Below, in pieces: positions 35,456-47,410 of a stretch of DNA of 64,000 nucleotides. Position 1 is the stretch's first letter, and every line of letters starts with the position of its first letter. The position numbers were made by a program, and so were the translations under genes. The notes under the pieces were generated by a model that was not told the origin of the DNA, ran no database searches, and saw only the letters and a program-made list of their open reading frames with translations. Source of the DNA: Flaccisagitta enflata (Eukaryota > Chaetognatha > Sagittoidea > Aphragmophora); assembly GCA_965153355.1 (NCBI GenBank), contig OZ231126.1:79794001-79858000 (forward strand). Direction: 5' to 3'.

Positions 35456-35995
35456 GCTGCAAGGGCCGACGACCTGAGCTTTCATGAATACAGGGCAATT
35501 TTTTCTTCTTCTGTCTTGTCCTTCCTACTCTCTAAGACAAAAATATTAGCCTCGAGACCTAAATCCCAGCCATTAGGTTGAAATCCCAGTCTTTGGCCCC
35601 AAAACCCAGCTTCAAGGCTCAAACTTTAGTCATGAAGCCTAAATCCCAGCTATGAGGCCCCAAATCCCAAATTTGTGGTCTCAAATCCCATTCAAGGCTC
35701 AAATCTCAGCCCAGCAGCAGTCTGAATCCTAGCCCTGAGGCCAAGCCTTATCTCAACGCTTTTGATCTCAGTTGTATGGCCCAAATTTCAACCTCAAAGC
35801 TCAACATTGTGGTCCAAATTAAGCCAACGAAGTGGTCCAAATAAACTCCTCAGACCATCAGATTCCCCATGATTCTCCATGAGCCGAAGCTTGGGTCCTC
35901 AGTCCTTTCGGACTGCTGACCTTCATTTAATCTCATCCCCACATACACTTCCTTATGGGCATCGGGTACCGCTGACCATGTAACGCTTTTGCGAC
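35456..35995 (+). mobile_element. Family-2 element, diverged
   Basis: GCAAGGGCCGACGACCTGAGCTTTC...ACAGGGCAATTTTTTC, about 12 degenerate units of the GAGGCCCAAATCCCAGC minisatellite, then GTCCTCAGTCCTTTCGGACTGCTGACC and GGGTACCGCTGACCATGTAACGCTTTTGCGACTAT. Confidence 0.7.
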
Positions 35996-36002
35996 TATAT
36001 TA

Positions 36003-36085
36003 CAAGTCGAGGACACGCAAATCTGTGATAGAGGAAAGAGGCTTAGTTCGTTCGTCCGTGCGTCCGTCGCGTTGTCCGTCCAAGA
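36003..36085 (+). mobile_element. Family-1 5' fragment
   Basis: AAGTCGAGGACACGCAAATCTGTGATAGAGG then (GTCC/GTCG)n. Decayed stem. Confidence 0.5.
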
Positions 36086-37679
36086 TGACCCTGGCGAAAA
36101 CTGAGAAGACGTACAGTACGATGGGAGCAATAAGATCAGTAGAAAGAGGGCCCTCTATATTCTCACTGTTTAAAGGAAGAACCTAAAGCTTTGGTTTTTC
36201 TGAAAGCTGATGGTCCAAGGTATTGAGTGAACACAAAATTCCAAACCAAGTGATTTATAACAAAACCGCCAATTGATATCTTTAGATTGCATGTGGCGCG
36301 ATAGCACTGTTGATAGAGTGATGAATTTGAGAAAGTTAATATCTCTCACCAGTGTCTCAGGTTCAAATCTCGAGTGGTGCTGCACTTTTTTTCTTTTTGG
36401 TCAACAGTTAGAGCTAGAGAAATAAAACTATATTCACTCAAAGCTCTTGCTCATCAGCTTTCAGAAAAACCATAATTGAAGCTACTTCATTAGAATAGTG
36501 AAGCAGGAAATGACCCTCCATCTGAGGTTCTCATTGCTCCTATGGTACTGTACTTTCCTGTCCAGCCTGCCAATTCACGACCCGTGTCTTTTGTACGGAC
36601 GTCTTGTTCCGTATGTATCGGGCGGTTGTTACTGATTTTTTTTTTTCGGTTCGCTTTCGGCAGTTGGTTTTGGCAAAACGACAACATACAACAGAGCCAA
36701 CACAGCCTGCTACAACTTCCACTAATTAGTTAAAATTTGTGTCTCCGCCGGCGTGCAGAAGTGAAACCGGCGCTAACCGTGGCTGTGTTTTATCTGAAGG
36801 AGCCATCATCATTTCTCTGTTTCTATACTTTCTGTCACTTCGTCTCCATCTCCTGCCTTAGATAATCTTCCTTGTGGCAAGTTACTTAAAAACTCATACG
36901 GCAGAACAGCCAATTGTTTTATTCAACATCACTTACTTCAACAAATATTGACCTCAGCAGGATTTTCTAGTTTGATCTAAAAAGATGCAATTGCATTCAT
37001 CATGTCTACTAATGCTGTTACACTTTTTACTTATATCGTAAGATTTTCAAAATAATTCTCATTTAAATTTTTACTCCCCTGAATAAAGTTAATGCATTTG
37101 ATACACAGTAATTATTCCAGGAATCAGGTCTTTCAATCGAAATGGTAATAATGACTCTGTTTAACACCATTCAGATAAATTTCTCTTGCTGTGGACATGA
37201 ATCTATTGATCCGGTTTGTGGTAAGGATTGAGGTGAATTTTGATAATTCTAAGGATAGCTGTGAGGGGTCCGGATGAAACACCAGTAAGAGCTCCCAAGG
37301 CTCTTTTCCTTATTAGATTTTTTGTTGTAAAGTAATGTTGTCCAACTCATACATCCAAACAAATCGCAATTTCACCTGAATCTATGGCTCCTAACGACGT
37401 TCTCTTTCTGTTGTCGCTTATCTCGCTCTGTCACTCTCGTCACCTCTGTCACTTCGTGCCTGCGTTTTGTTCACCTGATCCTTCAGTACTTGATGGGTTC
37501 ACTTTATCACGCTGATCTCTGCTTCAGCGAAGTTGTTGGTCATGAGGACTCTTCGAGGCTAATTTTTCAATGTCTCTTTCTTGGCCTCTCTTCATTGTTT
37601 GGTCTTTTATATACTCTCATACTTTTTCTTTCTACTTTGTCTTGTTCTGTTTTTCTCTTGTCTTCTATCTGACTTGCTA
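36086..37679. other. No gene seen
   Basis: Contains a sentence-like mixed composition without recurring motifs. An inverted pair AGCTTTGGTTTTTCTGAAAGCTGATG (about 36187) and CATCAGCTTTCAGAAAAACC (about 36452) spaces about 265 bp and suggests another short MITE (about 36180-36490). No coding support. Confidence 0.4.
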
Positions 37680-37972
37680 CACTTCCTTTTTCTTCTTTTC
37701 TTTTTTTCATTTCTTTCTTCTTCTTATTCTTTTTCCTTTTTTTTCTTACTTCTTTTCCTTCCATCTCTTTTTCTTTTTTTTCTTTTTTCTTTTTTTTTCT
37801 TTTTTCTTTCTTTCTTCTTTTCTTTTCTTTTCTTTTTTCTTTCTTTCTTTTTTTTCTTGCTTTTCTTTTTATTCTTTTTCATCTTTTCTTCCTTTCCTTC
37901 CTTTCTCTTTCTCTTTCTTTCTTTCTTTCCATTTTTCTCTTTCTTTCCTCCTTCCATTTTCTTTCTTTCAGG
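37680..37972. repeat. Polypyrimidine (TTTCT)n tract
   Basis: A T/C-only stretch made of TTTC and TTTTTC units. Frames across it are artefacts. Confidence 0.95.
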
Positions 37973-38019
37973 CGACTATGTCGGTCATTCTTTCCATATT
38001 CCTTATCTTCTTTGAGAAT

Positions 38020-38100
38020 GGAACCGCCGAACGAGAGAACGCCCGAACGCCCGAACGCGCGTACACCGAACGCCGAACGCGCGAACGGCGCGCGAGAGGG
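38020..38100. repeat. (CGAACGC)n CG-rich minisatellite
   Basis: About nine imperfect CGAACGC/CGAACG units, unusually CpG-dense for this AT-rich region. Confidence 0.85.
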
Positions 38101-39250
38101 ACAAAAGAAGAGTAGGAAAAAAATCTGATTAGATTATAAATATTCAATAAGTTGCCATTATCTACAAAGTGGAAGACGACACTCCACCGAACTTGCCCGT
38201 CTTCTCCATCTCCACCCGTCTCAGGCAGTGGCCCCGACAGGTTGGTGACCTAAGTGCGCAAATTCTACATCCTCGACCTCATGCGGTTTTGAGTCTTTTT
38301 TTGTCCCTTTAATGTCACTATGGTTAAGGTCTTCTAATGTGGGGTCAAATATGATTATTTAAATCCCCCTAACAAGTTACATAACAAGTTACTTGAGTTA
38401 CTATGTCTCTGTGGGGAGGGGGGGAGGGGCTTGAAAGGAAATTTGCAGCTATACTTTTCATCATTTGTATCACTTCATTCTTCATGCACTGATAGACTAA
38501 CAGACAGTACCTTTTTTACTCTAAAACTAAAAATCATATTGTAAGAAAAATTACCTTTGTAAGATGGACAAAATCACAAAATCTTCTGTGCCATAAAACT
38601 ACTATTATACTCTTAGGGGGCATTTCTTGTCAAAGACAATCGCTGTTTAAACGGGCCACTCGGTCGCTTTCTACGTTTGTTCACTTGCACCGCTCACTCT
38701 GCTTGCTTCGCTTGCTCGTTTCATTCACAGGCTTGCTGACTCATTTAGCTCACTCCCTCATGGGACAGTAAAATTCATAAATATGTCTTCACGCTGTAAA
38801 CGCATTTCAAAGGAAGGAACGCGTTTTTGATCATCAGTAGAAACACGCCTTTATGATTGAAGGAGTACAGCTGTCCATTCAGCGCCCTCTCGGCTCTTTC
38901 CCCACCGACTGTCACTCTATATTCTGCAGCGCTCAAATTCTTTTCATCTCTTGGAGCTCAACTCAACTCAAGGTAGATTGGTTGTCACTTTGCTTCACTC
39001 TAATCGGATTGCTTGTCGTTCTGTCTGTTTTATTACTGTGTAAGGCGACAGCTCTGTTAAGTCTTAACGGGTTGGCTCCAATAGAGAACATGCTATCAAA
39101 TGCGCTTTTTTGATCATCATATCTTGGTGTAGCAAAGTGTAATCGTAACTTGCCATTTTAAAGCTCTGAGATAAAATTGTACATCACTTGAATCATAAAT
39201 TGATATAGAATTTGGATATGATGACTGTTAAGCTTCCCATTGGCCTTAGG
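38101..39250. other. No gene; one family-2 scrap
   Basis: 38222-38260 carries CAGTGGCCCCGACAGG..GGTGACCTAAG, a family-2 left-end relic. An 86-codon frame at 38853-39113 with a hydrophobic stretch has no recognisable homology and no splice or codon evidence, so I do not call it a gene. Confidence 0.4.
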
Positions 39251-39257
39251 ACCTCAT

Positions 39258-39410
39258 AAAACAAGGCCAACACCTAAAAGTCGCGTGCGGGACATAAATA
39301 ACTTAGGATGACTGAGATTGACTTAAAATCACTTAAGATGGTTATTTTATGTCTTTTTAAGTCATCAACTTAAAATGACTTAAAAAGACATAAAATGATG
39401 AAAAATGATT
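39258..39410 (-). mobile_element. Family-1 3' half with AAGTCATT core
   Basis: Minus strand: AAAATGACTTAAG-type decanucleotide units, then CCCGCACGCGACTTTTAGGTGTTGGCCTTGTTTT. Same subfamily as 6888-7203. Confidence 0.65.
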
Positions 39411-39659
39411 TATCGGGAAAAAAGTCAAAGTCAGTCTTCGACTTTTTGACATACTCGAGAAAAACAGGGTTTTCATTTTCTTATGCGGGATTCTCCTAGG
39501 GCTGATTGGTCCCTCAAACAAAATTGATAGGGTAAGTGAATTTGATAATTCTCTTTCATTTGGCACCAAGCAGAATGCTCTACGACACACATTTTTTGCT
39601 TTATGAATTATCAAAGATTAATTTACAAAAAATTCAAATTGAATCTTTTTCAATTTTTT

Positions 39660-40220
39660 CATGATTTTAAGTAGGATCAATAAAAGAGTGAATTCATGTT
39701 TGTTTGAGCATGCAAATACAAAAAAACATATCTATGAGCACAGCTGCTCATCTGTGAGGGCGTTTTTGAGCATTTTAGCTCATTTAGCTCAGTGATTTTA
39801 TTCTTATTTTTAATGCAATAAATGAATGAATATTTTGATACATATTTAAGCAAGCAGATATAGGAAAGCATGTCAATGAGCAGAGCTGCTCATCTGTGAG
39901 GGTGTTTTAAATTATCATAGCTCATTTAGCTCATTTGCTCAGTCTTTTTTTTCTGATTTCAAATATGATAAATAAATAAATATTTTGATATATATTTAAG
40001 CAAGCAAATGTAAGAAAGCATATCAGTGAGCATAGCTGCTCATCTGTACTCATCAGTACATCAGGACTCTTGCTCATTTTGCTCAGCATTTTCTGATTTG
40101 AAATGGAAAATAAGTAAATGTTTCCATTGCTGCATATTTGTGAGGGTGTTTTGAGTATTCTAGCTCACTCAGCTCATTTCATTAAATTTTTTTTTCTAAT
40201 TTTAAAAGCAATAAATAAAC
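39660..40220. repeat. Tandem repeat of about 140-150 bp, four diverged copies
   Basis: GAGC.GCTGCTCATCTGTGAGG recurs near 39740, 39882 and 40030, with a partial at 40130. Each copy is followed by AGCTCATTTAGCTCA and AATAAATATTTTGATA. The motif GAGCA..GCTGCTC is itself palindromic. Confidence 0.8.
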
Positions 40221-40699
40221 AGATGTTTGGCAAACAACACTCAAATTGTCATGCAGAATTTGTGCCATGGAACATGAGCCATTGTACCACTTTTATCTAA
40301 AAGCCATGTGAAACACTTCTACTATTTTCGTTTTTCATAACTCTTTGTTTTTCATGAGCTGTTCTGGTTTTGATTTTCATCTATTTAAATGCAACCATTT
40401 CAAAAATAGTTCTCACCACTATTTTCTTTTCATTTGCTTAAACTGGGTAAGAACAAAAGGGTGAAAACTGAAAATAGAGAGAGCGCACACAAGGGTTAGA
40501 TGAAGCCGCTGAAAAAAGCTTAAAACATAGTTGAGAGCCAGAGAGCCAGAGAGACAGAGAGGCAGAGAGACAGATTGATGATCAAACAAAACCACAGATG
40601 CAGGAACAAAAAATGTCGCAATAACTGAGGACTGAGGAACAAGTCCTGGTGGAGAGCTGCCAACGCTTATGACTTTTTTCAACACTGCGACAGCCGCCC

Positions 40700-40927
40700 T
40701 TACTGGTAAGACTAAATTGACCAGATTGACTTAACTGACTTGATATAACGTAAAATGACTTAACATGACTTAGAATGACTTAGCATGACTTAGAATGACT
40801 AAAAATGACCTAAAATGACTAAAAATAACTAAAAGTAATAAAAAAAGTAAAGTTTGACGGACCGACGGACCGACGGATGGATGGACGGACAAACAGGTTG
40901 TAGAGTCGCGTGCACGCGACTAAAAAC
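40700..40927 (-). mobile_element. Family-1 element, GTCGCGTGC subtype with AAGTCATT core
   Basis: Minus strand: TTTTTAGTCGCGTGCACGCGACTCTACAACCTG, (GTCC/GTCG)n, CAAACTTTACTTTTT, then a run of AAGTCATT units to about 40720. The 3' end is lost. Confidence 0.7.
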
Positions 40928-41004
40928 GGTAAACATGACTCAAGGGTAATATCTTTCCATGTTTTATGGGTCCACACCCTAATATTAACGCTTTTGGTCT
41001 TAAA

Positions 41005-41042
41005 ACATCTTTGTTTGTTTGTTTGTTTGTTTGTTTGTTTGT

Positions 41043-41082
<40 letters not shown>

Positions 41083-41185
41083 TTTTTCTTTCTTTCTTTC
41101 TTTACTTTCTTTTCTTTTTTTTCTCTTCTTCTCTCTCAGTCTCTTCTTTTCTCTTTTCTCCTTCTCTCTATTTCTCTCAGGGAAT
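41005..41185. repeat. (TTTG)n(TTTC)n microsatellite
   Basis: TTTG units (about 41010-41042) change to TTTC units and then to a mixed CT-rich tract. Confidence 0.95.
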
Positions 41186-41332
41186 TCTACCAGTGGGAAG
41201 GATTTTTTTCTCACCAGTGGGATGAAATTAAATTCTCACCAGTGGGAAAGAGAATTCATCCCACTGGTAAGAAAAAAATATTTCCCACTGGTGAGAATTT
41301 ATTTGAAAAAAAATTCTCACCAGTGGGATGAA
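41186..41332. repeat. Cluster of CACCAGTGGGA/TCCCACTGGTG motifs
   Basis: Six copies of a 12-13-bp motif in both orientations: CACCAGTGGGA at about 41188, 41214, 41238 and 41318, and TCCCACTGGT at about 41257 and 41283. Neighbouring inverted copies can form hairpins. The same motif clusters at 44150-44300, both times next to a TTTC tract. Confidence 0.85.
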
Positions 41333-41544
41333 AATGGAGGAAATGGAGGAAGAGGGAGGAAGAGGGAGGAAAGGGCCTACTTCCAATGTTTTTAGGGCAG
41401 GATTATGGTTTAAAAGGATGAACATGAGACCCAAGGTCAGGATCAAATCTTTTACGCTTTATTTTGGGCTGCAAAGAGGGAGATGTAAAAGACAAAAGCA
41501 TATGTATATAAATGTAAACCTTTGACCCTTTACCAAGAAACAAG

Positions 41545-41703
41545 GCCAATACCAGTTGCGGACAAATAGGCAGGGGCGGTAATGCCTGGCCTGTTTTCAC
41601 AATTTCCAACTGGATGACCCTGGACAGACCAATGGAAGAACCAACAGACCAACAGACAGCCAGACTAATCCTCTTATAGAGTCGCTAGTCCGCAACAAAA
41701 AAA
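41545..41703 (-). mobile_element. Family-1 element, GTTGCGGAC subtype
   Basis: Minus strand: TTGTTGCGGACTAGCGACTCTATAAGAGG, (GTCT/GTTG)n, CCGCCCCTGCC, GTCCGCAACTGGTATTGGCCTTGTTT. The outer stem pair is conserved while the inner partner reads AGCGAC. Confidence 0.7.
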
Positions 41704-41920
41704 CGTAAATGCAGCAGCCGTTTCAGTGAGAATTTTGACTCTACCTACAGGCTGAAATTACAGACAAGTTCCACAACAAGTATGTGATTTCAGCCTAAAA
41801 GATGAAAATTGGACATCATTACTGGGGTTTGGATCTCAAGGCGATGTTTTTGATTTTAGGTCTTGGAAATGGATCTCAGCAGAAGTTGGTAATTTGTCAG
41901 CCAGAAGAATATTTGACATA

Positions 41921-42684
41921 CAGGGTCTTCAATCTCATTTGACACAAAAAGAACCTATATTGCGCAAAAAATAATTTACTATTCAGTGTAATTCTATTTT
42001 CTCATAAAAGCACTATGTATGACATTTTTTCTATCAAATTTTTGTGGGACTGGGTCTTGTAGTTTTGCAGAAATCCAAATTTGAAGTTATGCAGTGAATT
42101 CAACAAAAAATGCTGTTTTCTTTCTACTTTTAGCTTAAAAAATATGTAAAATTCAAAGTGCTTTGAACCACAGATGCTTTATCACAGTTAAGTGATAGAT
42201 TCTAACACCCCAAAGCAAGAAATAGTCAGGTTATATCATATAACTTTAAATCTTAAGCAAAAACATTACAAATTTGGGCAAAATTCTTACAAAAACTGTA
42301 ACCAAGATAGTTTTTTTCCAATGAAAAAGGAAATTGTTGAATATGATAAGATTTTGAAGGATTCTTTTCTCACATACAGAAACTAGATGAAATTATCTAC
42401 CATCCTACACCAATCTCCCATCTGTAGCTCAAAACGCTTAGAAATGAGAGCAGTCTAAAGATGAAAGGCCTAAACCTCTTAGTCAAAGAAATCCGCCCAT
42501 CTCATCATGACATCTTTAACTTTGAAAAGGTATATCTCCCAAACTAATTGACCCAGTACCATAAAATTTGGACACAAAAACCGTCATACGTAGTGCTTTT
42601 ATGAGAAAAAAAATCAAACTAAGAAGTTGATTCATTTTTGCACAATAAAGGTTCTTTTTGTGTCAAATGAGATTGAAGCTCCTG
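41921..42684. mobile_element. Tc1/mariner-type MITE with TIR of about 150 bp
   Basis: Left CAGGGTCTTCAATCTCATTT and right (inverted) CAGGAGCTTCAATCTCATTT, continuing GACACAAAAAGAACCT and, after an internal gap, CTCATAAAAGCACTA. TA flanks at 41919-41920 and 42685-42686. 764 bp, non-coding. Confidence 0.85.
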
Positions 42685-42929
42685 TATACTAACACAATGT
42701 TGTGTTACACAATGAAAAAAATGAAAAGGAAGGGTAATTGAATGAAAATATTCACAGAATTCATGCATGATTTTCAATCTGATGTTTTCAGTGGGGGTTG
42801 AGATGAGCACACTTAGAGCTATATCATTAGTAGTAAAAAGTGAGCCATTTGGCTCAATACATGAGTACCTCAGTCCCTTTTTGGCATGGGCAGGAATGGG
42901 TCAGGCATTTCCACAGGTGCGGTGATATA

Positions 42930-43616
42930 CAGGGTGTCCCATGTCAGTTGCAACATAAAGAATCGACATATCTCTGCTTCTAGGTCCTCAAATCAATTTC
43001 TGAAAAAAGATATAAAGAGATCTTGGTCTGCACTTTTTACACGCAAAATTTCATGACAATTGGACAGTTTGTTTAGGGGCCACATATCTTTGAAATACAC
43101 AAGTGATTTCTGACCATGTTTTTTCTTAATTTTTTACTTTTTGCTGTACTTGGCAGTAGCTGTCTTTAATTACTTGTCATTTTTCAACCAATTGAGTTAA
43201 AACTCTGCGATTGGTCTCAAATGGCAGATAATTTATCATAGATTTTAGATCACAAAAAAAATATACATATAATGATATTTGACCAAAATCATCAATAAAG
43301 TCATGAATTGTCAAAATTTTCCAAGATTTCTATGCAGATGTACAATTATCTTTCGTTTGGGGCCAATCCCAGGTTTCTGGATCAATTTGTCATAAATCGG
43401 CAGTCAGCTACTTTCAAATACAGCTATAAAAAAGATAATTTTCCATTTCATTTGATGTTCTTCTGACCCGCAACTATCCAATACTCAAAGTAGAAGTTTG
43501 GTATGACAAAAAGTGCAGACCTAGATCTTCGTAGATCTTTTTTCAAAAATTGATTTGAGTGCCTAGAAGCAGAGATATGTCGATTCTTTATGTTGCAACT
43601 GACTTGGGACACCCTG
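42930..43616. mobile_element. Mariner-type MITE, CAGGGTGTCCCA terminus
   Basis: TIR of about 110 bp: CAGGGTGTCCCATGTCAGTT on the left and its inverted CAGGGTGTCCCAAGTCAGTT on the right, continuing GCAACATAAAGAATCGACAT on both. TA flanks at 42928-42929 and 43617-43618. CAGGGTGTCCC is a widespread mariner-group end. 687 bp, non-coding. Confidence 0.9.
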
Positions 43617-43689
43617 TAAAGCATAAAGCTTAGACGCCAAAAAGGTGCGGTAAAAAGTTGCAGAGCACATGGCTAAAAATGGGGGTGTA

Positions 43690-43775
43690 TCCTATCATTA
43701 TATCCTAATATCTTTATATCTTAATGATTTGTATCTTTATATCTTAACTTGTATCTTAATATCTTACATCTAAAG
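43690..43775. repeat. Degenerate TATCTTAATATCTT repeat
   Basis: About seven imperfect 10-14-bp units of TATCTTTATATCTTAAT. Confidence 0.8.
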
Positions 43776-43857
43776 AAGACGCATCTATTGAACATCGCTT
43801 GGCCTGTGGGAGGGGGTTTTTATACCATTTTTTCTGTGTTTTTTTATCCCTGATTCT

Positions 43858-44104
<247 letters not shown>

Positions 44105-44149
44105 CTTCTTTTTTCTTTTTTTTTTTCTTTCTTCTTTTTTTCCTTTTTT

Positions 44150-44300
44150 TCCTTTCCCACTGGTGAGAATTTGATTCTTCCTACTGGTGAGAATCTATAA
44201 AAAAAAAAAAATCTCACCAGTGGGATCATTTTTTTCATCCCACTGGTAAGAAATTTTTTTTAAACAAATTCTCACCAGTTCGATTTTCCCACTGGTCTCT
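44150..44300. repeat. Second cluster of TCCCACTGGTGAG motifs
   Basis: TCCCACTGGTGAGAA at about 44154, a variant at 44179, CACCAGTGGGATCA at about 44212, TCCCACTGGTAAGAA at about 44236, a variant at 44270 and TTCCCACTGGTCTC at about 44286. Both orientations alternate, as at 41186-41332. Confidence 0.85.
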
Positions 44301-44600
44301 CTCTCTCCCTCTCTCTCTGTCTCCGTTCGTTTGCTCTGCTTCCTTCATCCCTCTGCTCTCGTCTACTTAGCATCATCTCTTCTCCTGACCTGACCTACAT
44401 TCTCCACGTCATGGATTTTCTTGCGTGACCCGCCCTCGCTGTTGAAGACCATATTTTCCCGCCTTCACGGTTATATGAGATCCATCGTTGATATAAATCC
44501 ATCGGCAACATTTCAACAAGACGTTCTATATTTTCAGGTCGTGTTTTAATAAGCCCAGGCAGGCAACTCGATGCATCGTCTGCGTGATATAAGAAGATGC
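44301..44600. other. No gene seen
   Basis: Mixed sequence with a short CT run at 44297-44322. No supported feature. Confidence 0.4.
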
Positions 44601-44604
44601 GCAA

Positions 44605-44692
44605 TGGACGGACGGACGGACGGACGGACGGACGGACGGACGGACGGAAGGACGGAAGGACGCACGGACGGAAGGACGGACGGACGGATGAA
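44605..44692. repeat. (CGGA)n tetranucleotide array
   Basis: About 20 GGAC units. It is the GTCC core of a family-1-like minus-strand element whose ends are not clear (ATGCGCAATGG at the left). Confidence 0.9.
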
Positions 44693-44879
44693 TCTCAAAT
44701 CTTGCATGCCCACAAATTTTGAAAATGACCGATGTTTCCATCACTCAAATGCACTTAGATAAAAGGGCTGTAACTTAAAAAGAAAGCTAAAACGACGCAT
44801 CTATGCAAAGACTAACGCGTTAGTATTTTGGAGACAGAACACCATTTTATGCCAGCCCCATAAGAAATATACTTCACGG

Positions 44880-45053
44880 CCATCAGTTGCGGACGGGTGG
44901 GCAGGGGCGGAAATGCAACTGTTTGCAACTAAAAATGTTCTAGAACGCTTGTTTTCCCACTTTTTGACTTGTGCTGACGGACGGACGGACGGACGGACGG
45001 ACGGACGGACGGACGGACAAAGCCTCTTATAGAGTTGCGTGTCCGCAACTAAA
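44880..45053 (-). mobile_element. Family-1 element, GTTGCGGAC subtype, well preserved
   Basis: Minus strand: TTTTTAGTTGCGGACACGCAACTCTATAAGAGGC, (GTCC)n, AGCACAAGTCAAAAAGTGG, ATTTCCGCCCCTGCCCACCC GTCCGCAACTGATGGCC. The 3' end differs from the GGCCTTGTT consensus. Confidence 0.75.
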
Positions 45054-45435
45054 AAAGACGCACCTACTGATTTGTTGATAAAACAGTTATAAAAAACAGA
45101 ACAGAACATTTAACTATTTTTGAATAAACCGTTTTTAATGATTTTCAAAAAATCTTTCAATCAAGACCAATCCCAGGTCTGTATCTCAAACGATATAGAA
45201 GCTAGAGCCCTGCAAAGAGAAGAACTAATTTGCTAAATTGCACTTTTTATAAGGATTGCGAAACTGTAATGGGCAATGTTTTTATTCAATCTGCCATTTT
45301 TAAACGAAAAAAGATAGCAATACCAGATTGGTGCCCACTGGAAGTACGTTCAAAGGAATTTCAAATGATCTAAGTTTCCTTGAAAAAAATAGGCAAAATT
45401 AGCCATTCAAAAGTGCGTCTTTTTTTTCTTTTTTT
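45052..45435. mobile_element. Segment bounded by GACGCAC/GTGCGTC
   Basis: AAAAAAGACGCACCTACT at the left and AAAAGTGCGTCTTTTTTTTC at the right form a short inverted repeat around about 360 bp of AT-rich sequence. Possibly a short TIR element; weakly supported. Confidence 0.35.
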
Positions 45436-46059
45436 TTTTTTTTTTTGATCCGCTTGGTACAGTAAGTAAAGTAAAGTAAAGTAAAGTAAAGTATGGGTAC
45501 ATATCGTTGTTCCGAATTCTGAGCCCCTAGATGTCCCATTTTATTGTTATCTTGATGTTCCTAATTCTGAGCAGTGAGAAAATGTATTATCACAGTTCTT
45601 TGTAGACTTTGTACCCTCGGAGCACCGCGTCGCGCCCCTTTCGAATTACATGTCTATGAGGCTCCACACTCGCCCTTGAGCCTTGCTTCTACATATTTGT
45701 CATTCATCTTTGACATCTGTCACAGAGGCTTTCCTTGGCATACAAGGCTTTCCTTGGCATACACCACAAACGCGGAGGGAACATCAGATAAACTGCCCAC
45801 TCTCTTCTTTACTGTCAATCTCCACAGTACGTTATTCCTAAATACCTACATTTTGAATCTCATATGTATCTCAGCTTGCGCGTAAGTCGTCCTTTCTGTC
45901 TGTCTGTCTGTCTGTTAAGTTTTTATACTGTCTTATCTTCTCCTCTTCCCCCTTCCCTCATACTCACACACGCGCGTTTCCCGTGAGGTGTTCCATCTAT
46001 ATCGAGGTTAAGGGAGGGAACTGGGCCGCCGCCTCCACCGTGGCCGCTTGCCATTGCCC
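45436..46059. other. No gene; (GTAAA)n at about 45464-45492
   Basis: Short AGTAA repeat and a 12-bp tandem TTTCCTTGGCATACA/AAGG duplication near 45728-45763. Nothing coding that I can support. Confidence 0.4.
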
Positions 46060-46196
46060 CCAATGCCACCGCCGCTTCTGCCGCTTCTGCCGCCGCCTCT
46101 GCCGCCTTTGCCCCTTCTGCCGCCGCCTCTGCCGCCTCTGCCGCCTCTTCCGCCTCTGCCGCCTCTGCCGCCTCTGCCGCCTCTGCCGTCACCGCC
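46060..46196. repeat. (GCCGCCTCT)n 9-bp minisatellite
   Basis: About 14 imperfect units. The minus-strand frame reads (AEA)n-like Ala/Glu repeats, but no conserved flank supports a real protein. Confidence 0.85.
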
Positions 46197-46371
46197 TCGC
46201 GAGAGGTCTTGAAATCTTGTTTGCTACCATACATCATCCCTCCTGAGAAACGAGAAAGAGGAAGAGAAGAGAAAGAAATGATTTGGCAGCACACAGAAGA
46301 GAGCTTCATAGAAAGAATGATAGTTCTCCGCAAAACGAACAAGAGTCACCCCCGCCACAAAAGAAAAGATG

Positions 46372-46374
<3 letters not shown>

Positions 46375-46430
<56 letters not shown>
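46375..46430. repeat. (GA)n microsatellite
   Basis: A GA run followed by a short TTGAT repeat. Confidence 0.95.
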
Positions 46431-46433
<3 letters not shown>

Positions 46434-46511
46434 ATTTGATTTGATTTTTAGTGTCCAATAAGCGATGACAATTACGTACAACAAGAGTTCAGAGACATGA
46501 TATATCACATT

Positions 46512-46683
46512 TTCAGTCGCGGACACGTGACTGTACACCTTGCCGTGTCGGTCGATAGGTTGGTCGGTATGTTGGTTGGTCGGTCGGTCCCTCTGTCACA
46601 TTCTTGAATTCTGAACGGTTTTCGCATCACTGCTCCTGCCCAGCCATCCGCGACTGGATTGCCGTGTATTCGGCCTTGTTTCT
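46512..46683 (+). mobile_element. Family-1 element, GTCGCGGAC subtype
   Basis: TTTCAGTCGCGGACACGTGACTGTACACCTTGCCGTG, (GTCG)n, ACTGCTCCTGCCCAGCC, ATCCGCGACTGGATTGCC, GTATTCGGCCTTGTTT. Stem GTCGCGGA with TCCGCGAC at the 3' side. Confidence 0.75.
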
Positions 46684-46720
46684 ATTCTTCTATTCGTATT
46701 CTACTGTTCTGTACATCTTC

Positions 46721-46721
<1 letters not shown>

Positions 46722-46812
<91 letters not shown>
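46722..46812. repeat. (GA)n microsatellite
   Basis: A GA run of about 88 bp. Confidence 0.96.
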
Positions 46813-46816
<4 letters not shown>

Positions 46817-47264
46817 GGATCCAAAACAGAATTAATGGACTTTACGCGCATCGGAAAAGAATTGAGTTAGAAAGAGAAGAGAGGAGGAAAAAATGGGAAA
46901 AAACAAGAAGTTGTGATAGAGAAAGAAACGTAACTTGCCAAGAGTATGTTGTGAATAAAAGCATGTTGGTATTTATGTGGCTTTATGGTGAGCAAGGGCA
47001 TAATGATTGAATAATGATTTATCATATAAACTGCACAGTTTTGCAAGGAATAGATGAATATATAGATAGCTATTTTGCTGATAATTACCTATTATTTTTT
47101 GAAACTCCAAAAGAGAATTTGGCAATTTTTTCACTCTAGATGATATCATACAGGTAAATGATTAGATATTCTCGGTTGGCAACCTTTGATGTCTATGCAA
47201 TTAGATAACTACTGTCTAATATATTAGTTGTACAACCATATGGGACCGCCGGCATTCTGTACCA
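46813..47264. other. No gene seen
   Basis: AT-rich sequence without supported features. Confidence 0.5.
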
Positions 47265-47410
47265 AGGTACTGATACTTATAAAAGTTGAAACAACATTCC
47301 CCTTAGAAAAGGAGGCCAGAATTCTCCAATTTACAAAGGATGAAAGCCTTGCAAGCTTTCAATGGTGTTTACTCCGGATTGCTCACAACTATCCTTTACA
47401 ATTAACAAAA
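47265..47410 (+). repeat. Dispersed 150-bp repeat, copy 1
   Basis: About 90% alike to the reverse complement of 50580-50715. The shared stretch includes GATGAAAGCCTTGCAAGCTT and TGTTTACTCCGGATTGCTCA. The frame through it reads KDESLASFQWCLLRIAHNYP in both copies. Confidence 0.8.

Noticed and set aside
38853-39113. 86-codon frame with a hydrophobic stretch
   Set aside because: No homology recognised and no promoter, splice or poly(A) support.
45923-46342. Ala/Glu-rich 139-codon minus-strand protein
   Set aside because: Its core is the 9-bp GCCGCCTCT minisatellite, and the flanks have no recognisable domain or splice support.
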